Shown: piece by piece, positions 1 through 8,790 of the stretch | Layout: each line of letters starts with the position of its first letter | How positions within the stretch are numbered: the first letter of the stretch is position 1 | DNA from: Streptomyces sp. ISL-11 | GTDB taxonomy: Bacteria > Actinomycetota > Actinomycetes > Streptomycetales > Streptomycetaceae | Length of the DNA: 64,000 bases | Assembly (NCBI RefSeq): GCF_018614525.1 | Contig: NZ_JAGGOL010000070.1 | Location: 1 to 64,000, forward strand | Reading direction: 5' to 3' | Notes under the pieces: model-generated | What the model was told of the DNA's origin: nothing | What the model saw: the letters and a program-made list of their open reading frames with translations, nothing else | Databases searched by the model: none | Program-made: the position numbers and the translations under genes

Positions 1-790
1 GACGATCGAGAGGCCGTTGACAGTTTTGCAGGCTGTGATCGGCAGACAGTTCCGTGTCACCTGCTCTGTCGCGGGGGTGTGGCGGCTGCTGCACCGGCAC
101 GGCTGGTCCTGGCAGTGCCCGGCCCGCCGGGCACTGGAGCGCGACGAGCACGCGGTGGAACTGTGGAAGAAAGATGTGTGGCCGCAGGTGGAAGCACCGC
201 GGCGGCGCTCGGGGCCTACATCGTCTTCGAGGACGAGGCCGGGTTCGCGATGACGCCGCCGAAGGCACGCACCTGGGGCCGGCGCGGACACACTCCCGTC
301 GTGCGGGTCCGCGGCCGGTCCCGGCGCCGGATCTCCATCGCGGCGATGTGCTGCTACAAGCCCGGCGAAACGCCGCGGCTGATCTACCGTCCGCGCTTCC
401 ACATGCCCTCAAGGGCGCCCGAAGGAGCTTCGCCTGGACGGATTACCGCAACCTCGCGGTCCGGGCACACCTGCAACTCGGCGCCCCGATTGTTTTGGTC
501 TGGGATAATTTGAACATCCACCGGGCTGCCGGGATGCGTCAGTACGCCGCCGATCACGACTGGCTCACCATCATCCAGCTGCCCAGTTACGCGCCGGACC
601 TCAACCCCGCGGAGGGGATCTGGTCGCTGCTGAGGCGGGGCCCCCTGGCCAACACCGCCTTCACCGACCCCGACCACCTCGAACGCACCCTCCGCCGGGG
701 CCTCAGCCATATCCAGCACCACACCGAACTCATCGACGGCTGTCTCACTGAGACCGAACTCACCATCACCCCCCCACCAACCGACATGAA
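1..790 (+). pseudogene. IS630-family transposase, frameshifted, 5' end outside window
   Basis: The DDE catalytic core of an IS630-family transposase can be read only by switching frames twice. The helix-turn-helix part is in frame 2 up to about 200. The first Asp block (VFEDEAGF) is in frame 1 from about 200 to 420. The second Asp (LVWDNLNIHRA) and the Glu block (DLNPAEGIWSLLRRG) are in frame 3 to about 775. These match the D, D and E of the family in order. Two frameshifts make a functional protein impossible, so this is a dead copy whose start lies before the window. Confidence 0.88.
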
Positions 791-1226
791 CCCGAAAAGG
801 TCAGTAGGTAACGTATTGCCGTGCGCTGCGCCGCTGGTCACGAAGCTCGGCCATGGCATCGAGGAGCTCGAGCCCTTGGAGGCCGCCGGACCGGTTCAAC
901 GGACAGGCGCCCAAGGATGCAGGTGTTGTTGTTTTAGCGTGCAGACACATTCCTGGTGGGCTTCCCGAGCTTCACGGAGCTCGCGCGTCAGCCCTTCCCC
1001 GCAGCGCCGGGTACTGGCCCGGTGGCCGCCTTGTCGACCGGGTCGCCGGGTCCAAACCGTACCCGTGCGGCCGCTTGGTGCCGTCTGCCCGGAGTGCGGG
1101 GAAGCCGCCACCAGACAGGTGAAGATGTTGACATAGCGTTCAAAAGATTATGACCTCGGGAAGCTTGGATGCGTCCTTGATGTCGATGCTCGCCGCGGGG
1201 GCGTCGTCTGTGCGCGGGAGGTGGCT
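791..1226. other. Gene-free stretch after the IS630 remnant
   Basis: Open frames here give low-complexity Arg/Pro/Ser-rich translations with no recognisable domain. No inverted repeat or RNA gene was seen. It contains the 5' side of the secreted-protein gene that begins at 1227. Confidence 0.5.
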
Positions 1227-1910
1227 GTGCGAAGGCTTTCTGAGCGGTGGCCCGCCGGGTGGGCTCGACCGGTGAGGCTGTTGTGCCGTTTGGCCAGTGT
1301 GCTTTTGGTGGCGCTGCCGGTGGCGGTGCCGGTGCGGGCGTCGGGGAGTGCGCGCGCCGCGACGGTGCTGCTAGATGGCGGGAGTACGCAGTTCCATATC
1401 GTTGACTCCCTGGCCGCGGTACTGAACGGAGCGAGCATCACGGTGCGTCCGGCGCCGCCGGCGGGGGCGCCCTCGGACGGCAAGCCCGGCAGCACGGTCA
1501 TGCTGGAGTCCGGCCAGATCACTCTCGCGCCGCTGGGGGGTTCCCTCACCTACGCGGGCGGTGGGTTCCGCTTCGCTGACGGCCAGGCGCACCAGCTGGA
1601 CTTCACCCATGGACAGGCGGATCTGTCCGGCGGCATCGCGACCGCGTTGGTCAACGGCAGCCCCGACAACCGGATCCCTTTCGCGCGGTTCAAGCTGGAT
1701 CCTGCCAAGGTTCGCCTCGAGCCGGGCAAGGCCGCCCTGTCGGGCACAGTGACCATGACCTCCTCGACAGCTGTGGCACTGAACCTCGCCTTCGGAAAGA
1801 CGATTTTCCGCGCCGGCGAGCCGTTCCTGGAGTACAGCAGCGAGTTCACCATCGCCCCCGTCACAAGTGACAGAGAACCCATGCCCAGCGCGCCCACGGC
1901 ACCGGGCTAG
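1227..1910 (+). CDS. Secreted protein of unknown function, upstream of terpene synthase
   Basis: 227 residues from GTG 1227; a GGGAG element lies about six bases upstream. An in-frame GTG at 1221 is directly adjacent to that element and so less likely. The N-terminus has several Arg, a hydrophobic run (LASVLLVALPVAVPV) and a small-residue stretch with an Ala-rich cleavage region, so it is a predicted Sec-exported protein. The mature part is Gly/Ala/Thr-rich with alternating hydrophobics suggesting beta structure. I recognise no family. It ends eight bases before the terpene synthase start and reads the same way, so co-transcription is likely, but a role in the terpene pathway is only a contextual guess. 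Confidence 0.7.
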   Translation: MRRLSERWPAGWARPVRLLCRLASVLLVALPVAVPVRASGSARAATVLLDGGSTQFHIVDSLAAVLNGASITVRPAPPAGAPSDGKPGSTVMLESGQITLAPLGGSLTYAGGGFRFADGQAHQLDFTHGQADLSGGIATALVNGSPDNRIPFARFKLDPAKVRLEPGKAALSGTVTMTSSTAVALNLAFGKTIFRAGEPFLEYSSEFTIAPVTSDREPMPSAPTAPG

Positions 1911-1918
1911 GACTGGTT

Positions 1919-2950
1919 GTGGCGGCTCCTGACCTGTCGGCCGACGCAGCGCGCTTCGGCGGCGCCGAACTGCACCGACTGTCTGACCTGTTGCCGGGGG
2001 GCTTGTGGATCCACCCCGATAGCCCTGTCGCTGAGGCTCAGGCCGCGGCATGGGCCCGTGACACCGGTCTCGCGCCGCCTGGCTCTTCGGCACCCAGCGC
2101 ACGTCTGGGTGAGCTTGCCAGCAGGATCTTCCCCAGCGTCCCGCCCCACGCACTGACCCTCTTCACCTGCTGGCTGACCTGGCTGTTCAGTTTGGATGAC
2201 GAGCTCGACCAGCCGGTGCCCCCGGCCGCCGAGGCCCTCGACTGTCTCTACGAGCGTCTGCTGCTCGTCACCCGCGGATCCCCCCGGCGCCCTGGGCCCG
2301 CCACGCGGTCCCACGTGCCCCGGCATACCTCGCTGGTCACCGCCTTCGCGGACCTGTGGCACCGCACCGCGCCCGGCTCACACCCCTGTTGGCGCGCCCG
2401 GTTCCGCCGTCATCTGCGTCACCACCACCGGGCGGCCCGCGCCGACACGCTCGCCCGGCTACAGCACCGCATCCCCGACCCAGGCCGGTTCGTGGAGCTG
2501 CGACGGCACGGCAACGGCCTGTTCATGTTCGACCTCGCCGAGCCGATCACCGGCCTGCACCTGCCACCCCCCGCCGCCCGGACCCGTGCCTGGCAGACGC
2601 TGCTGCACGGAGCCTGCGATGTCACCGCCTGGTGCAACGACATCGCCTCCTACCCCGAGGAACGGCAAACCCGGCAAGTCAGCAACTACCTCTTGGTCCT
2701 GCAGGCGCACCAGTCGGCGAGCGCCGAACAGGCGCTGTCCACCGTCGTCGGGCACATCACCACCCGGGCAGAACAGGTCGGTCAAGCCCACGCGACACTC
2801 CTCGGCCACAGCCGGGCACAGCCGTCCCACCGCCGCCACGCCATCGCGAGCATCGCCGGCGTGTTGCACGACAGCACGGGAGCCCACGCCGCCTGGCTCA
2901 CCCGCTCCGGCCGCTACACCACCCCGACACCCCAGGGGGCCGGACGATGA
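1919..2950 (+). CDS. Class I terpene synthase (terpene cyclase)
   Basis: 343 residues from GTG 1919, the usual length for bacterial terpene cyclases. The aspartate-rich Mg-binding motif is DDELD at residues 93-97. The second metal motif, NDIASYPEE, gives N240, S244 and E248 in the canonical NDxxSxxxE spacing. Helix-rich sequence with a hydrophobic segment (LTLFTCWLTWLFS) directly before DDELD fits the alpha fold. The protein would ionise a prenyl diphosphate (FPP or GPP/GGPP) and cyclise it in the cytosol; the product cannot be deduced. Its stop overlaps the start of the GMC oxidoreductase (ATGA at 2947-2950), which implies translational coupling and a tailoring oxidation of the terpene. No prenyltransferase is present nearby. 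Confidence 0.88.
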   Translation: MAAPDLSADAARFGGAELHRLSDLLPGGLWIHPDSPVAEAQAAAWARDTGLAPPGSSAPSARLGELASRIFPSVPPHALTLFTCWLTWLFSLDDELDQPVPPAAEALDCLYERLLLVTRGSPRRPGPATRSHVPRHTSLVTAFADLWHRTAPGSHPCWRARFRRHLRHHHRAARADTLARLQHRIPDPGRFVELRRHGNGLFMFDLAEPITGLHLPPPAARTRAWQTLLHGACDVTAWCNDIASYPEERQTRQVSNYLLVLQAHQSASAEQALSTVVGHITTRAEQVGQAHATLLGHSRAQPSHRRHAIASIAGVLHDSTGAHAAWLTRSGRYTTPTPQGAGR

Positions 2951-4581
2951 GCACCCCACATCACAACAGGACCAAGTCCGGAGTCGACTACGTGGTCATC
3001 GGCTCCGGTTTCGGGGGGAGCGTCGCCGCACTGCGCCTGGCCGAGAAGGGCTACAGCGTCACCGTGCTGGAGACCGGCAGCCGCTTCACCGACGACCAGC
3101 TGCCCCGCTCAGCACGTCAGGCCCGGCGCTTTCACTGGAAGCCGGCCCTGGGCCTGCATGGCATGCTCCGGCTCACCTGGCTGGGTGGCGCCCTGGCCAT
3201 CAGCGGATGTGCCGTCGGCGGAGGATCCCTAAGCTACGGCGCTGCCCTCATGCGGCCACCCCCTGCCGCCTATCGGGACCCAGCCTGGCCCGTCTCCCAC
3301 TCTTGGGAGGCAGAGCTGCGCCCCTACCTCGACCGAGCCACCGCCATGCTCGGAGCCGTCACTTTCGACGAACCCACCCCCGCCGCCGCGCTGCTCGACG
3401 CCTACGCCACCGAGCACGCACACCCCGACGCCGCTCACGCCCCGCACGTGGGCATCTTCCTCGCCGCACCCGGCACTACCGTGCCCGACCCCTACTTCCA
3501 CGGGCGCGGCCCCCACCGCACCGGGTGCCTGCGCTGCGGAGCGTGCATGACCGGATGCCGCCACGGTGCCAAGAACACCCTGGAGAAGAACTACCTTTAC
3601 CTGGCCGAACGCCTGGGCGTGCGGATCCTGCCCCGCCGCACCGCCATCCGCCTGCGTCCCCGCCCGCCCGGCGACGGCAGCAGCGGATACCAGATCACCC
3701 ACCAACGCTCCGGTGCACGCCTGCGCCCCCACCCCGAAACCCTCCATGCTGCGGCAGTCGTCCTGGCGGGGGGAACCCTGGGCACCACCTTGCTGCTCAC
3801 CGAAGCCCGCCGCAGCGGCGCCATGCCCCACCTGTCTCCCACCATCGGCCACCACGTGCGGACCAACAGCGAAACCATCACCGCCGTCACCTCACCCGAC
3901 CCCCGCACCGACCACACCCATGCCATCGCAGTCCAGCGCTGCGCCCGCCCGGACGCCGACACCCACATTCAGCTGGCCACTTATGGGCCCGGCGCCAACG
4001 CCCAGTCCTGGCTGTTCTGGGCCGGCCACCCCCTGCGACACGCCCGCCGACGCCTCCTGCACCGGCTGACCGACGCCCTGCGTACCGCCCGGTACCTGCT
4101 CACCACCCGCAACTGGGCCCGCCGCACACTGATCACCCTCACCATGCGCCAAGATGCCCACGAACTGACCCTGCACCACACCCGCCACCGCCTGACCGGC
4201 AGGCTGCGCCCACGCATCCCCCGCGCTGCCGCGGCCACTACCGCGGACCGCCCCGGCGAGCACCTCACCCGGTGGCTGGCACGCAAAACCGGAGGCACCG
4301 TCCAACACCCCCTTTCCCAGGCCTTGGCCGGTGCGCCCACCACCGTGCACCTGATGGGCGGGGCCGTCCTCAGCGACACCCCCGCAACCGGCGTCACCGA
4401 CCCCCACCACCGCGTCCACGGCTACCACCACCTCTACATCTGCGATGCCTCCGCCGTCCCCGCCAACCTGGGCACTAACCCCGCCCTGACCATCACCGCA
4501 CTCGCCGAGCGAGCCATGGACCACATCCCGCCCAAACCACCAGCCCCTGACTGGGCGTTTCATCCACTGATTCGTGTTTGA
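2947..4581 (+). CDS. GMC-type FAD oxidoreductase (cholesterol-oxidase-like)
   Basis: 544 residues from ATG 2947. A Rossmann dinucleotide motif GSGFGG at 19-24 binds FAD. Residues 194-204 hold CLRCGACMTGC, four Cys in CxxCxxCxxxC spacing, followed by RHGAKNTLEKNYL; mycobacterial ChoD-type oxidoreductases carry the same insertion, and the spacing would suit a [4Fe-4S] cluster. The C-terminal GMC block includes HLMGG and NPALTITALAER. The enzyme should oxidise an alcohol, probably on a cyclic isoprenoid. It overlaps the terpene synthase by four bases, making a two-gene cyclase/oxidase unit. The 3' neighbour is transposase debris, so any further pathway genes may have been lost. Confidence 0.87.
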   Translation: MSTPHHNRTKSGVDYVVIGSGFGGSVAALRLAEKGYSVTVLETGSRFTDDQLPRSARQARRFHWKPALGLHGMLRLTWLGGALAISGCAVGGGSLSYGAALMRPPPAAYRDPAWPVSHSWEAELRPYLDRATAMLGAVTFDEPTPAAALLDAYATEHAHPDAAHAPHVGIFLAAPGTTVPDPYFHGRGPHRTGCLRCGACMTGCRHGAKNTLEKNYLYLAERLGVRILPRRTAIRLRPRPPGDGSSGYQITHQRSGARLRPHPETLHAAAVVLAGGTLGTTLLLTEARRSGAMPHLSPTIGHHVRTNSETITAVTSPDPRTDHTHAIAVQRCARPDADTHIQLATYGPGANAQSWLFWAGHPLRHARRRLLHRLTDALRTARYLLTTRNWARRTLITLTMRQDAHELTLHHTRHRLTGRLRPRIPRAAAATTADRPGEHLTRWLARKTGGTVQHPLSQALAGAPTTVHLMGGAVLSDTPATGVTDPHHRVHGYHHLYICDASAVPANLGTNPALTITALAERAMDHIPPKPPAPDWAFHPLIRV

Positions 4582-4589
4582 TCCCGCTA

Positions 4590-4736
4590 TCAGGCGTCTC
4601 TCCAGTTCGGTGTGTTTTCGCCGGTGAGGCGGCGGGCCATGAGGTCGATCATCGCGAGGTGGATCACGGCTTCGGAGCGGTGGGGGTGGGTCTCGTAGTC
4701 GCGCGCCAGATCCGGCGGTGGTGCATAAACCAGCCG
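4590..4736 (-). pseudogene. IS5-type transposase, C-terminal fragment (3' exon flank of the intron)
   Basis: Read leftwards, the sequence encodes GWFMHHRR, then after a two-base insertion or one-base deletion LARDYETHPHRSEA, then a tail ending in RRLTGENTPNWRDA and a stop. This is the usual C-terminus of one Streptomyces IS5-family transposase group. It abuts the 3' end of the group II intron. The fragment is frameshifted and has no start. Confidence 0.72.
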
Positions 4737-4799
4737 GTTGGGTCGGCCGGGCGGCGAGGTGTCTGCCAAGGTAGGTCCTTTTCCGCACGGCCTCCCGCC

Positions 4800-4834
4800 G
4801 AACCGGACGTGATGGTTTCCCGATCATCCGGCTC
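4800..4834 (-). ncRNA. Group II intron domain V (catalytic hairpin)
   Basis: Minus-strand sequence starts GAGCCGGATGAT, has a GGGAAACC tip, and ends ATCACGTCCGGTTC. The two arms pair throughout with a small bulge, matching the conserved domain V that forms the ribozyme active site. It begins eight bases after the maturase stop codon, the usual position. Confidence 0.9.
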
Positions 4835-4842
4835 TCCAGTGA

Positions 4843-6624
4843 TCACCGCGTGAGTGATTCAGCCGATCGTGCGACATGGATACGATCGTGGCAGCTGACA
4901 CAGGCCACAACTGTCTTGCGGCGCCGGTCGAGCATGACGCGTGCCCAGTCGGACGGCGGCCACCCGGAACGCGTGAGATCGGCGAGTGCACGAATGTGAT
5001 GCACTTCGACATCGCCGGTGCTTCCGCAGATCTCGCAGGTATCCGCAAGGAGCCTTGTGATCAGCTCTTTCTGCGGATAGTCCACCCAGACGGGGCGGCG
5101 GTCGACTACCTTCGCCGATCGCTGCTGCTGGAGTGGAATCCCACCGAACCTTGCCACCAGTGGTTTCCTGTTCTTCCGTTCGACGCGGGCCTCGAAACAG
5201 ACTCGGGGCCCGTTGGTGGTGTCGATTCTGGCCTTGTGCTTGGCTGCCATTTTCGACACCGTCGAGCGGTGCTTGGCCGCGAGGGTCTTGAACATGGAGG
5301 TCTCCACGACCCATTGCATGCGGTGCAGCCGGAAGACGTCTCCGGCAAGAAGGTAGTACTGGACAATGCCCCGGTAGACAGCTCCGTAGGTCGCAACGAT
5401 TGCGTGATCGCCGCTGTTGAGCAGAGCGTTCCTTCTCGCGGGTTTGCCGCGGAATAGGTAAGGGGCACATTTGGGTTTGATCACGTCTCGCGGGACACGT
5501 AGTGAGATCTGGCCATTGACACGTCGGTAACGGCCGGTCTTCTTCGTGTCGTTGTGCTGAGTCGTGATCTCGTAGCCGAGGAACCTCGCGGCCCCGGTGC
5601 GGGCATGGGTGATCAGCGTCTTGTCCTGGGAGAGTTCCAGCTTAAGTTCGTCGCGCAGGAATTCCGCCAGGCGGTGCTTGATCTGCTCGGCCTCGGATTT
5701 GGGTCCGGTGAATCCGAGGAGGTGGTCGTCCGCGTAGCGGATGTAGCGCAGTCTCCGGTATCCCGGATCGTTGGGATCCGAGCTCGGCAGGCTGACCATC
5801 TGCTGGCGAAGCGTCCAGGCTTCGGCCCGGTCGCCCCGCCGGCGGGCTTTCGCCAGGAGATTCTGCAACTCCAGGTAGGCGGGGTTGCGGGCCCGGCGGT
5901 CCCCTCGGGTGTATTCCGGTATCAGAACTGTCTCGGCGAATTCGTCCAGCTTGTGCAGGTATATGTTGGACAGGGCCGGGGAGGCCACTCCGCCTTGCGG
6001 TGCTCCGGAGAGTGTGGCTCCCCACTTCCAGTCCTCCAGGTATCCGGCCGTCAGCATGTTGCGCACCAGGCGCAGAAACCGCTGGTCATGGATCTTCTCG
6101 CCGAGGATCGACAGCAGGACCTGGTGGTCCAGGCTGCCGAAGCAGTCGGCGATGTCGCCCTCGATGAACCAGGACGTCCCGGTCCACGTGTGGGCCACTT
6201 CCCGCAGGGCGGTGTGGCAGCCCCGACGGGGGCGAAATCCATGGGACCGGTCGGAGAATGTCGGGTCGTAGTACGCCTCTAACAAGAGGCGGACGACTTC
6301 ACCGACGAGTTTGTCCGACCAGGTCGGCAGTCCCAGCGGACGCGTTTTCCCATTCTTCTTCGGGATGAGCACGCGCCGGACCGGGTGGAAGCGGTATCGC
6401 TCGTGACGTACCGCTTCGATGATCCGGCTGATCTTCCGCTGGGACATGCCGTCCACGGTTTCCGGTGTGACCCCGGATGTCATCGCGCCGTGGTTGGCGT
6501 AGATGCGCCCGTAGGCCATCAGATACAACTGCGGGTTGAACAGCTGTCGATACAGTTCATTGCACGGCAGGCGATGCCTGCCGCGTTCACGCAGGACACC
6601 CAGCACCGTTTTGGCGCTCTGCAT
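4843..6624 (-). CDS. ltrA: Group II intron reverse transcriptase/maturase with HNH endonuclease
   Basis: 593 residues from ATG 6624. This start is chosen because GGGAGG lies eight bases upstream and the protein then begins like other intron-encoded proteins (MQSAKTVLGVL). The fingers/palm contains FIEGDIADCF near 155, PQGGVASP near 210 and YADD at 297-300, the polymerase active site. The thumb/maturase (X) region follows. The last 60 residues hold an HNH module: CEICG, EVHHI and ACVSCHDRIHV. It would splice its host intron RNA and insert it by target-primed reverse transcription. No frameshift or stop was found, so it looks intact. An in-frame extension to 6918 lacks family similarity and is not used. 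Confidence 0.92.
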   Translation of the reverse strand: MQSAKTVLGVLRERGRHRLPCNELYRQLFNPQLYLMAYGRIYANHGAMTSGVTPETVDGMSQRKISRIIEAVRHERYRFHPVRRVLIPKKNGKTRPLGLPTWSDKLVGEVVRLLLEAYYDPTFSDRSHGFRPRRGCHTALREVAHTWTGTSWFIEGDIADCFGSLDHQVLLSILGEKIHDQRFLRLVRNMLTAGYLEDWKWGATLSGAPQGGVASPALSNIYLHKLDEFAETVLIPEYTRGDRRARNPAYLELQNLLAKARRRGDRAEAWTLRQQMVSLPSSDPNDPGYRRLRYIRYADDHLLGFTGPKSEAEQIKHRLAEFLRDELKLELSQDKTLITHARTGAARFLGYEITTQHNDTKKTGRYRRVNGQISLRVPRDVIKPKCAPYLFRGKPARRNALLNSGDHAIVATYGAVYRGIVQYYLLAGDVFRLHRMQWVVETSMFKTLAAKHRSTVSKMAAKHKARIDTTNGPRVCFEARVERKNRKPLVARFGGIPLQQQRSAKVVDRRPVWVDYPQKELITRLLADTCEICGSTGDVEVHHIRALADLTRSGWPPSDWARVMLDRRRKTVVACVSCHDRIHVARSAESLTR

Positions 6625-7157
6625 TACGCATACCTCCCAGGTCTCGGTGTCCGAATCACCTGGCCCCCTTCGCCCTGCGGACGGCTTTCCCGTCCTCCCT
6701 GGCCGGTCGTGACTCCGGCGACTACTACGGGGCCTCCGTCGCCATAGGATTCGCATCCCGTAGGCGATCCCACGTTCGTCTCTATCTGTACGTTCTAGCG
6801 CGACGTAGGCGTCCCACTCATCTCCTTGAATGTCCTCGCTGGACATCGCCCCGTACCCCGGAAGTGCACCCCCCAACCAATCGAAGGCGGTGCAGAGCAC
6901 GGCGCCGGTTTCAGTCATCTTTCCGGCGGATGGGAACTTGCATCTTCTGGAGATTGGGCTTCAAACAATCCAGTCTTCGCCATATCGCGCGGGCCGCCCA
7001 GTACACCGTCCCTGACAACTGGGCCCGGTTACTGGTTTCCTGACATGCTGTTGTCCCCTTCACCTTTCGGATCCAGGTAAGTCATTCGGCCCAGGAACCT
7101 CCTTCCGAGTTCCTCCCGGCTCAGCCGGGGATACAAACAGAGCGCCTCGTGGCGCAC

Positions 7158-7338
7158 ATGGTCCGCTCGATCACCCACCTTCGACGGCCAAGCCGTTCCG
7201 AGGACTCGATTCCTTTACGGGCGATGCGGACGCCGATGCGCTTGCCACGGAGCTATTTCCGCAGCTCAGGTATGTCATAGGCCTTATCGGCGTGCAGGCG
7301 CTGAGGCTTGAAGTTCCGGCCGCGGTGGGGGTCGTGTC
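7158..7338 (-). pseudogene. IS5-type transposase, middle fragment with a stop (5' exon flank of the intron)
   Basis: Minus-strand translation gives HDPHRGRNFKPQRL, then HADKAYDIPELRK, then a TAG where relatives have Trp, then LRGKRIGVRIARKGIESS and RRRWVIERT. This is the catalytic middle of the same IS5-type transposase whose N-terminus lies at 8791-9333. It is bounded by the IS110 element on one side and the group II intron on the other. Confidence 0.85.
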
Positions 7339-7360
7339 TCCTTACGTTGTTCCTGGGTTG

Positions 7361-7563
7361 ATTCCGGTCACTCGTAGGATCGGAAGGCCCAGGGATGCTG
7401 GGTGTGGCTGCGTGTCTCCAGCCCAGTGGTGGCTTCAAACGATTGGCCGCCTGGCATCCCGCGACGACTCGACCACTCATTGGGATGCGCGCGACAGGAT
7501 CGCTCGGTAAGGACAAGCTGGCGATGTCGTCTGCTGGGACAAATACAGGCAACGACTTCGGAG
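7361..7563 (+). ncRNA. Candidate bridge RNA region of the IS110 element
   Basis: IS110-group elements are known to transcribe a structured bridge RNA from the noncoding end upstream of the recombinase. Here that segment has no convincing coding content. It holds a stem with arms gcatccc at 7454-7460 and gggatgc at 7482-7488, and a second short pairing ctggg/cccag near 7399-7427. Exact RNA ends and the target- and donor-binding loops were not resolved. Confidence 0.5.
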
Positions 7564-7569
7564 GTGGCC

Positions 7570-8775
7570 GTGCCCGAGCTGTGGGCTGGTACGGACGCGG
7601 GCAAGGCCGAGCATCACTGCGTGGTGATCGACGCCGACGGCAAGCGGAAGCTGTCGCGGCGGGTGGCCAACGACGAGACAGCACTGCTCAATCTGATCGG
7701 TGACGTCCTCGCACTGAGCGAGGGCGGCCCGGTGACCTGGGCGATCGACCTCAACGCTGGCGGGGCCGCGCTGATGATCGCGCTGTTAACTGACAACGGG
7801 CAGCAGGTCTTATACATCCCTGGCCGCACCGTCCACCATGCCGCCGGCTCCTACCGGGGTGAGGGCAAGACGGACGCGAAGGACGCATTCGTCATCGCGG
7901 ACCAAGCCCGCATGCGTCGTGACCTCCAGGTGATGCGCCGTGGCGATGAGATCGCTGTGGACCTGCGCATTCTGACCTCGCGCCGCCTGGACCTGGCAGC
8001 GGACCGAACGAGGGCGATTAACCGGTTGCGGGCCCAGATGCTGGAGTACTTCCCTGCCCTGGAACGTGCTTTCGACTACAAGACCTCCAAGGCCGCGCTG
8101 GTACTCCTCAGCAGCTATCAGGCCCCGGCTGCCTTGCGCAGGATCGGCAACAACCGGCTTGCAACGTGGTTGAAGAACCGCAAGGTCCGCAATTACAAGG
8201 TCGTCGCAGCCACCGCGCTTGAGGCCGCCGAGGCCCAGCACACTGCTGTTGCCGGGGAGAAGCTCGCCGCCGCGGTGGTGGCGAAACTGGCGAGGGCGGT
8301 GATGGCCCTCGACGAGGAGATCGCCGAGACTGACGCCCTGATCGAAGGCCGGTTGCATGACCACCCACACACCGAGGTCATCCTGAGCATGCCTGGCGTC
8401 GGCACCGTCCTGGGCGCCGAGTTCATCGCCCATACCGGCGGCGACATGAGCGTTTTCGGCACCGCCGACCGCCTCGCTGGTGTCGCCGGCCTGGCTCCTG
8501 TCCCCAAGGATTCCGGTCGCATCAGCGGAAACATGCGCCGACCACGGCGCTACTGCCGACGCCTTCTGCGCGTCTTCTACATGTCCGCTATGGTCGCCGC
8601 CCGATGCTGTCCCGTCTCGAAGGCGTTCTACGAGCGCAAACGAGCCGAAGGAAAGAGCCACAAGCAGGCCGTCATCGCCCTCGCACGCCGCCGCTTGAAC
8701 GTCCTGTGGGCCCTCATACGTGACGGCCGCACGTTCGAGATCACCGCACCGCCGAACCCCATTGGGCTGGGCTGA
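7570..8775 (+). CDS. IS110-family transposase (DEDD recombinase)
   Basis: 401 residues from GTG 7570 (GTG 7564 is an alternative). The N-terminal DEDD catalytic domain starts ELWAGTDAGK and includes KTDAKDAFVIAD. The C-terminal domain with the catalytic-serine region carries LSMPGVGTVLGAEF and RLAGVAGLAPVPKDSG. Length and domain order are complete, with no stop or frameshift, so this is the most intact insertion sequence in the window. An open frame extending upstream to 7402 crosses the noncoding end and is not protein-like. The enzyme would act with the left-end RNA to insert a circular intermediate at a specific sequence. Confidence 0.9.
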   Translation: MPELWAGTDAGKAEHHCVVIDADGKRKLSRRVANDETALLNLIGDVLALSEGGPVTWAIDLNAGGAALMIALLTDNGQQVLYIPGRTVHHAAGSYRGEGKTDAKDAFVIADQARMRRDLQVMRRGDEIAVDLRILTSRRLDLAADRTRAINRLRAQMLEYFPALERAFDYKTSKAALVLLSSYQAPAALRRIGNNRLATWLKNRKVRNYKVVAATALEAAEAQHTAVAGEKLAAAVVAKLARAVMALDEEIAETDALIEGRLHDHPHTEVILSMPGVGTVLGAEFIAHTGGDMSVFGTADRLAGVAGLAPVPKDSGRISGNMRRPRRYCRRLLRVFYMSAMVAARCCPVSKAFYERKRAEGKSHKQAVIALARRRLNVLWALIRDGRTFEITAPPNPIGLG

Positions 8776-8790
8776 TCCACTCACAGCAAG

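Larger units (their letters stand above)
4737..7157 (-). mobile_element. Complete group II intron
   Basis: On the minus strand the element begins with GTGCGCC at 7157, the conserved group II 5' end, directly after transposase codons for RRRWVIERT. It carries a reverse transcriptase ORF and a textbook domain V at 4834-4800, followed by a GC-rich hairpin that fits domain VI. It ends in AC at about 4737. That 3' boundary is the one that restores a transposase-like reading frame (ERT-IGWFMHHRR) and is uncertain by roughly 10 nt. Total length is about 2.4 kb, normal for the class. All parts needed for splicing and retrohoming appear present. Confidence 0.88.

Noticed and set aside
54..1136. 360-residue plus-strand ORF at the window start
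   Set aside because: Only its middle part is transposase-like and in frame; the rest is noncoding sequence read through.
2196..4478. Alternative 760-codon frame over the terpene synthase and GMC genes
   Set aside because: Pro/Arg/His-rich shadow frame; the real frames carry clear catalytic motifs.
6625..6918. N-terminal extension of the group II intron protein
   Set aside because: In frame, but without similarity, and the internal ATG at 6624 has a strong GGGAGG site.
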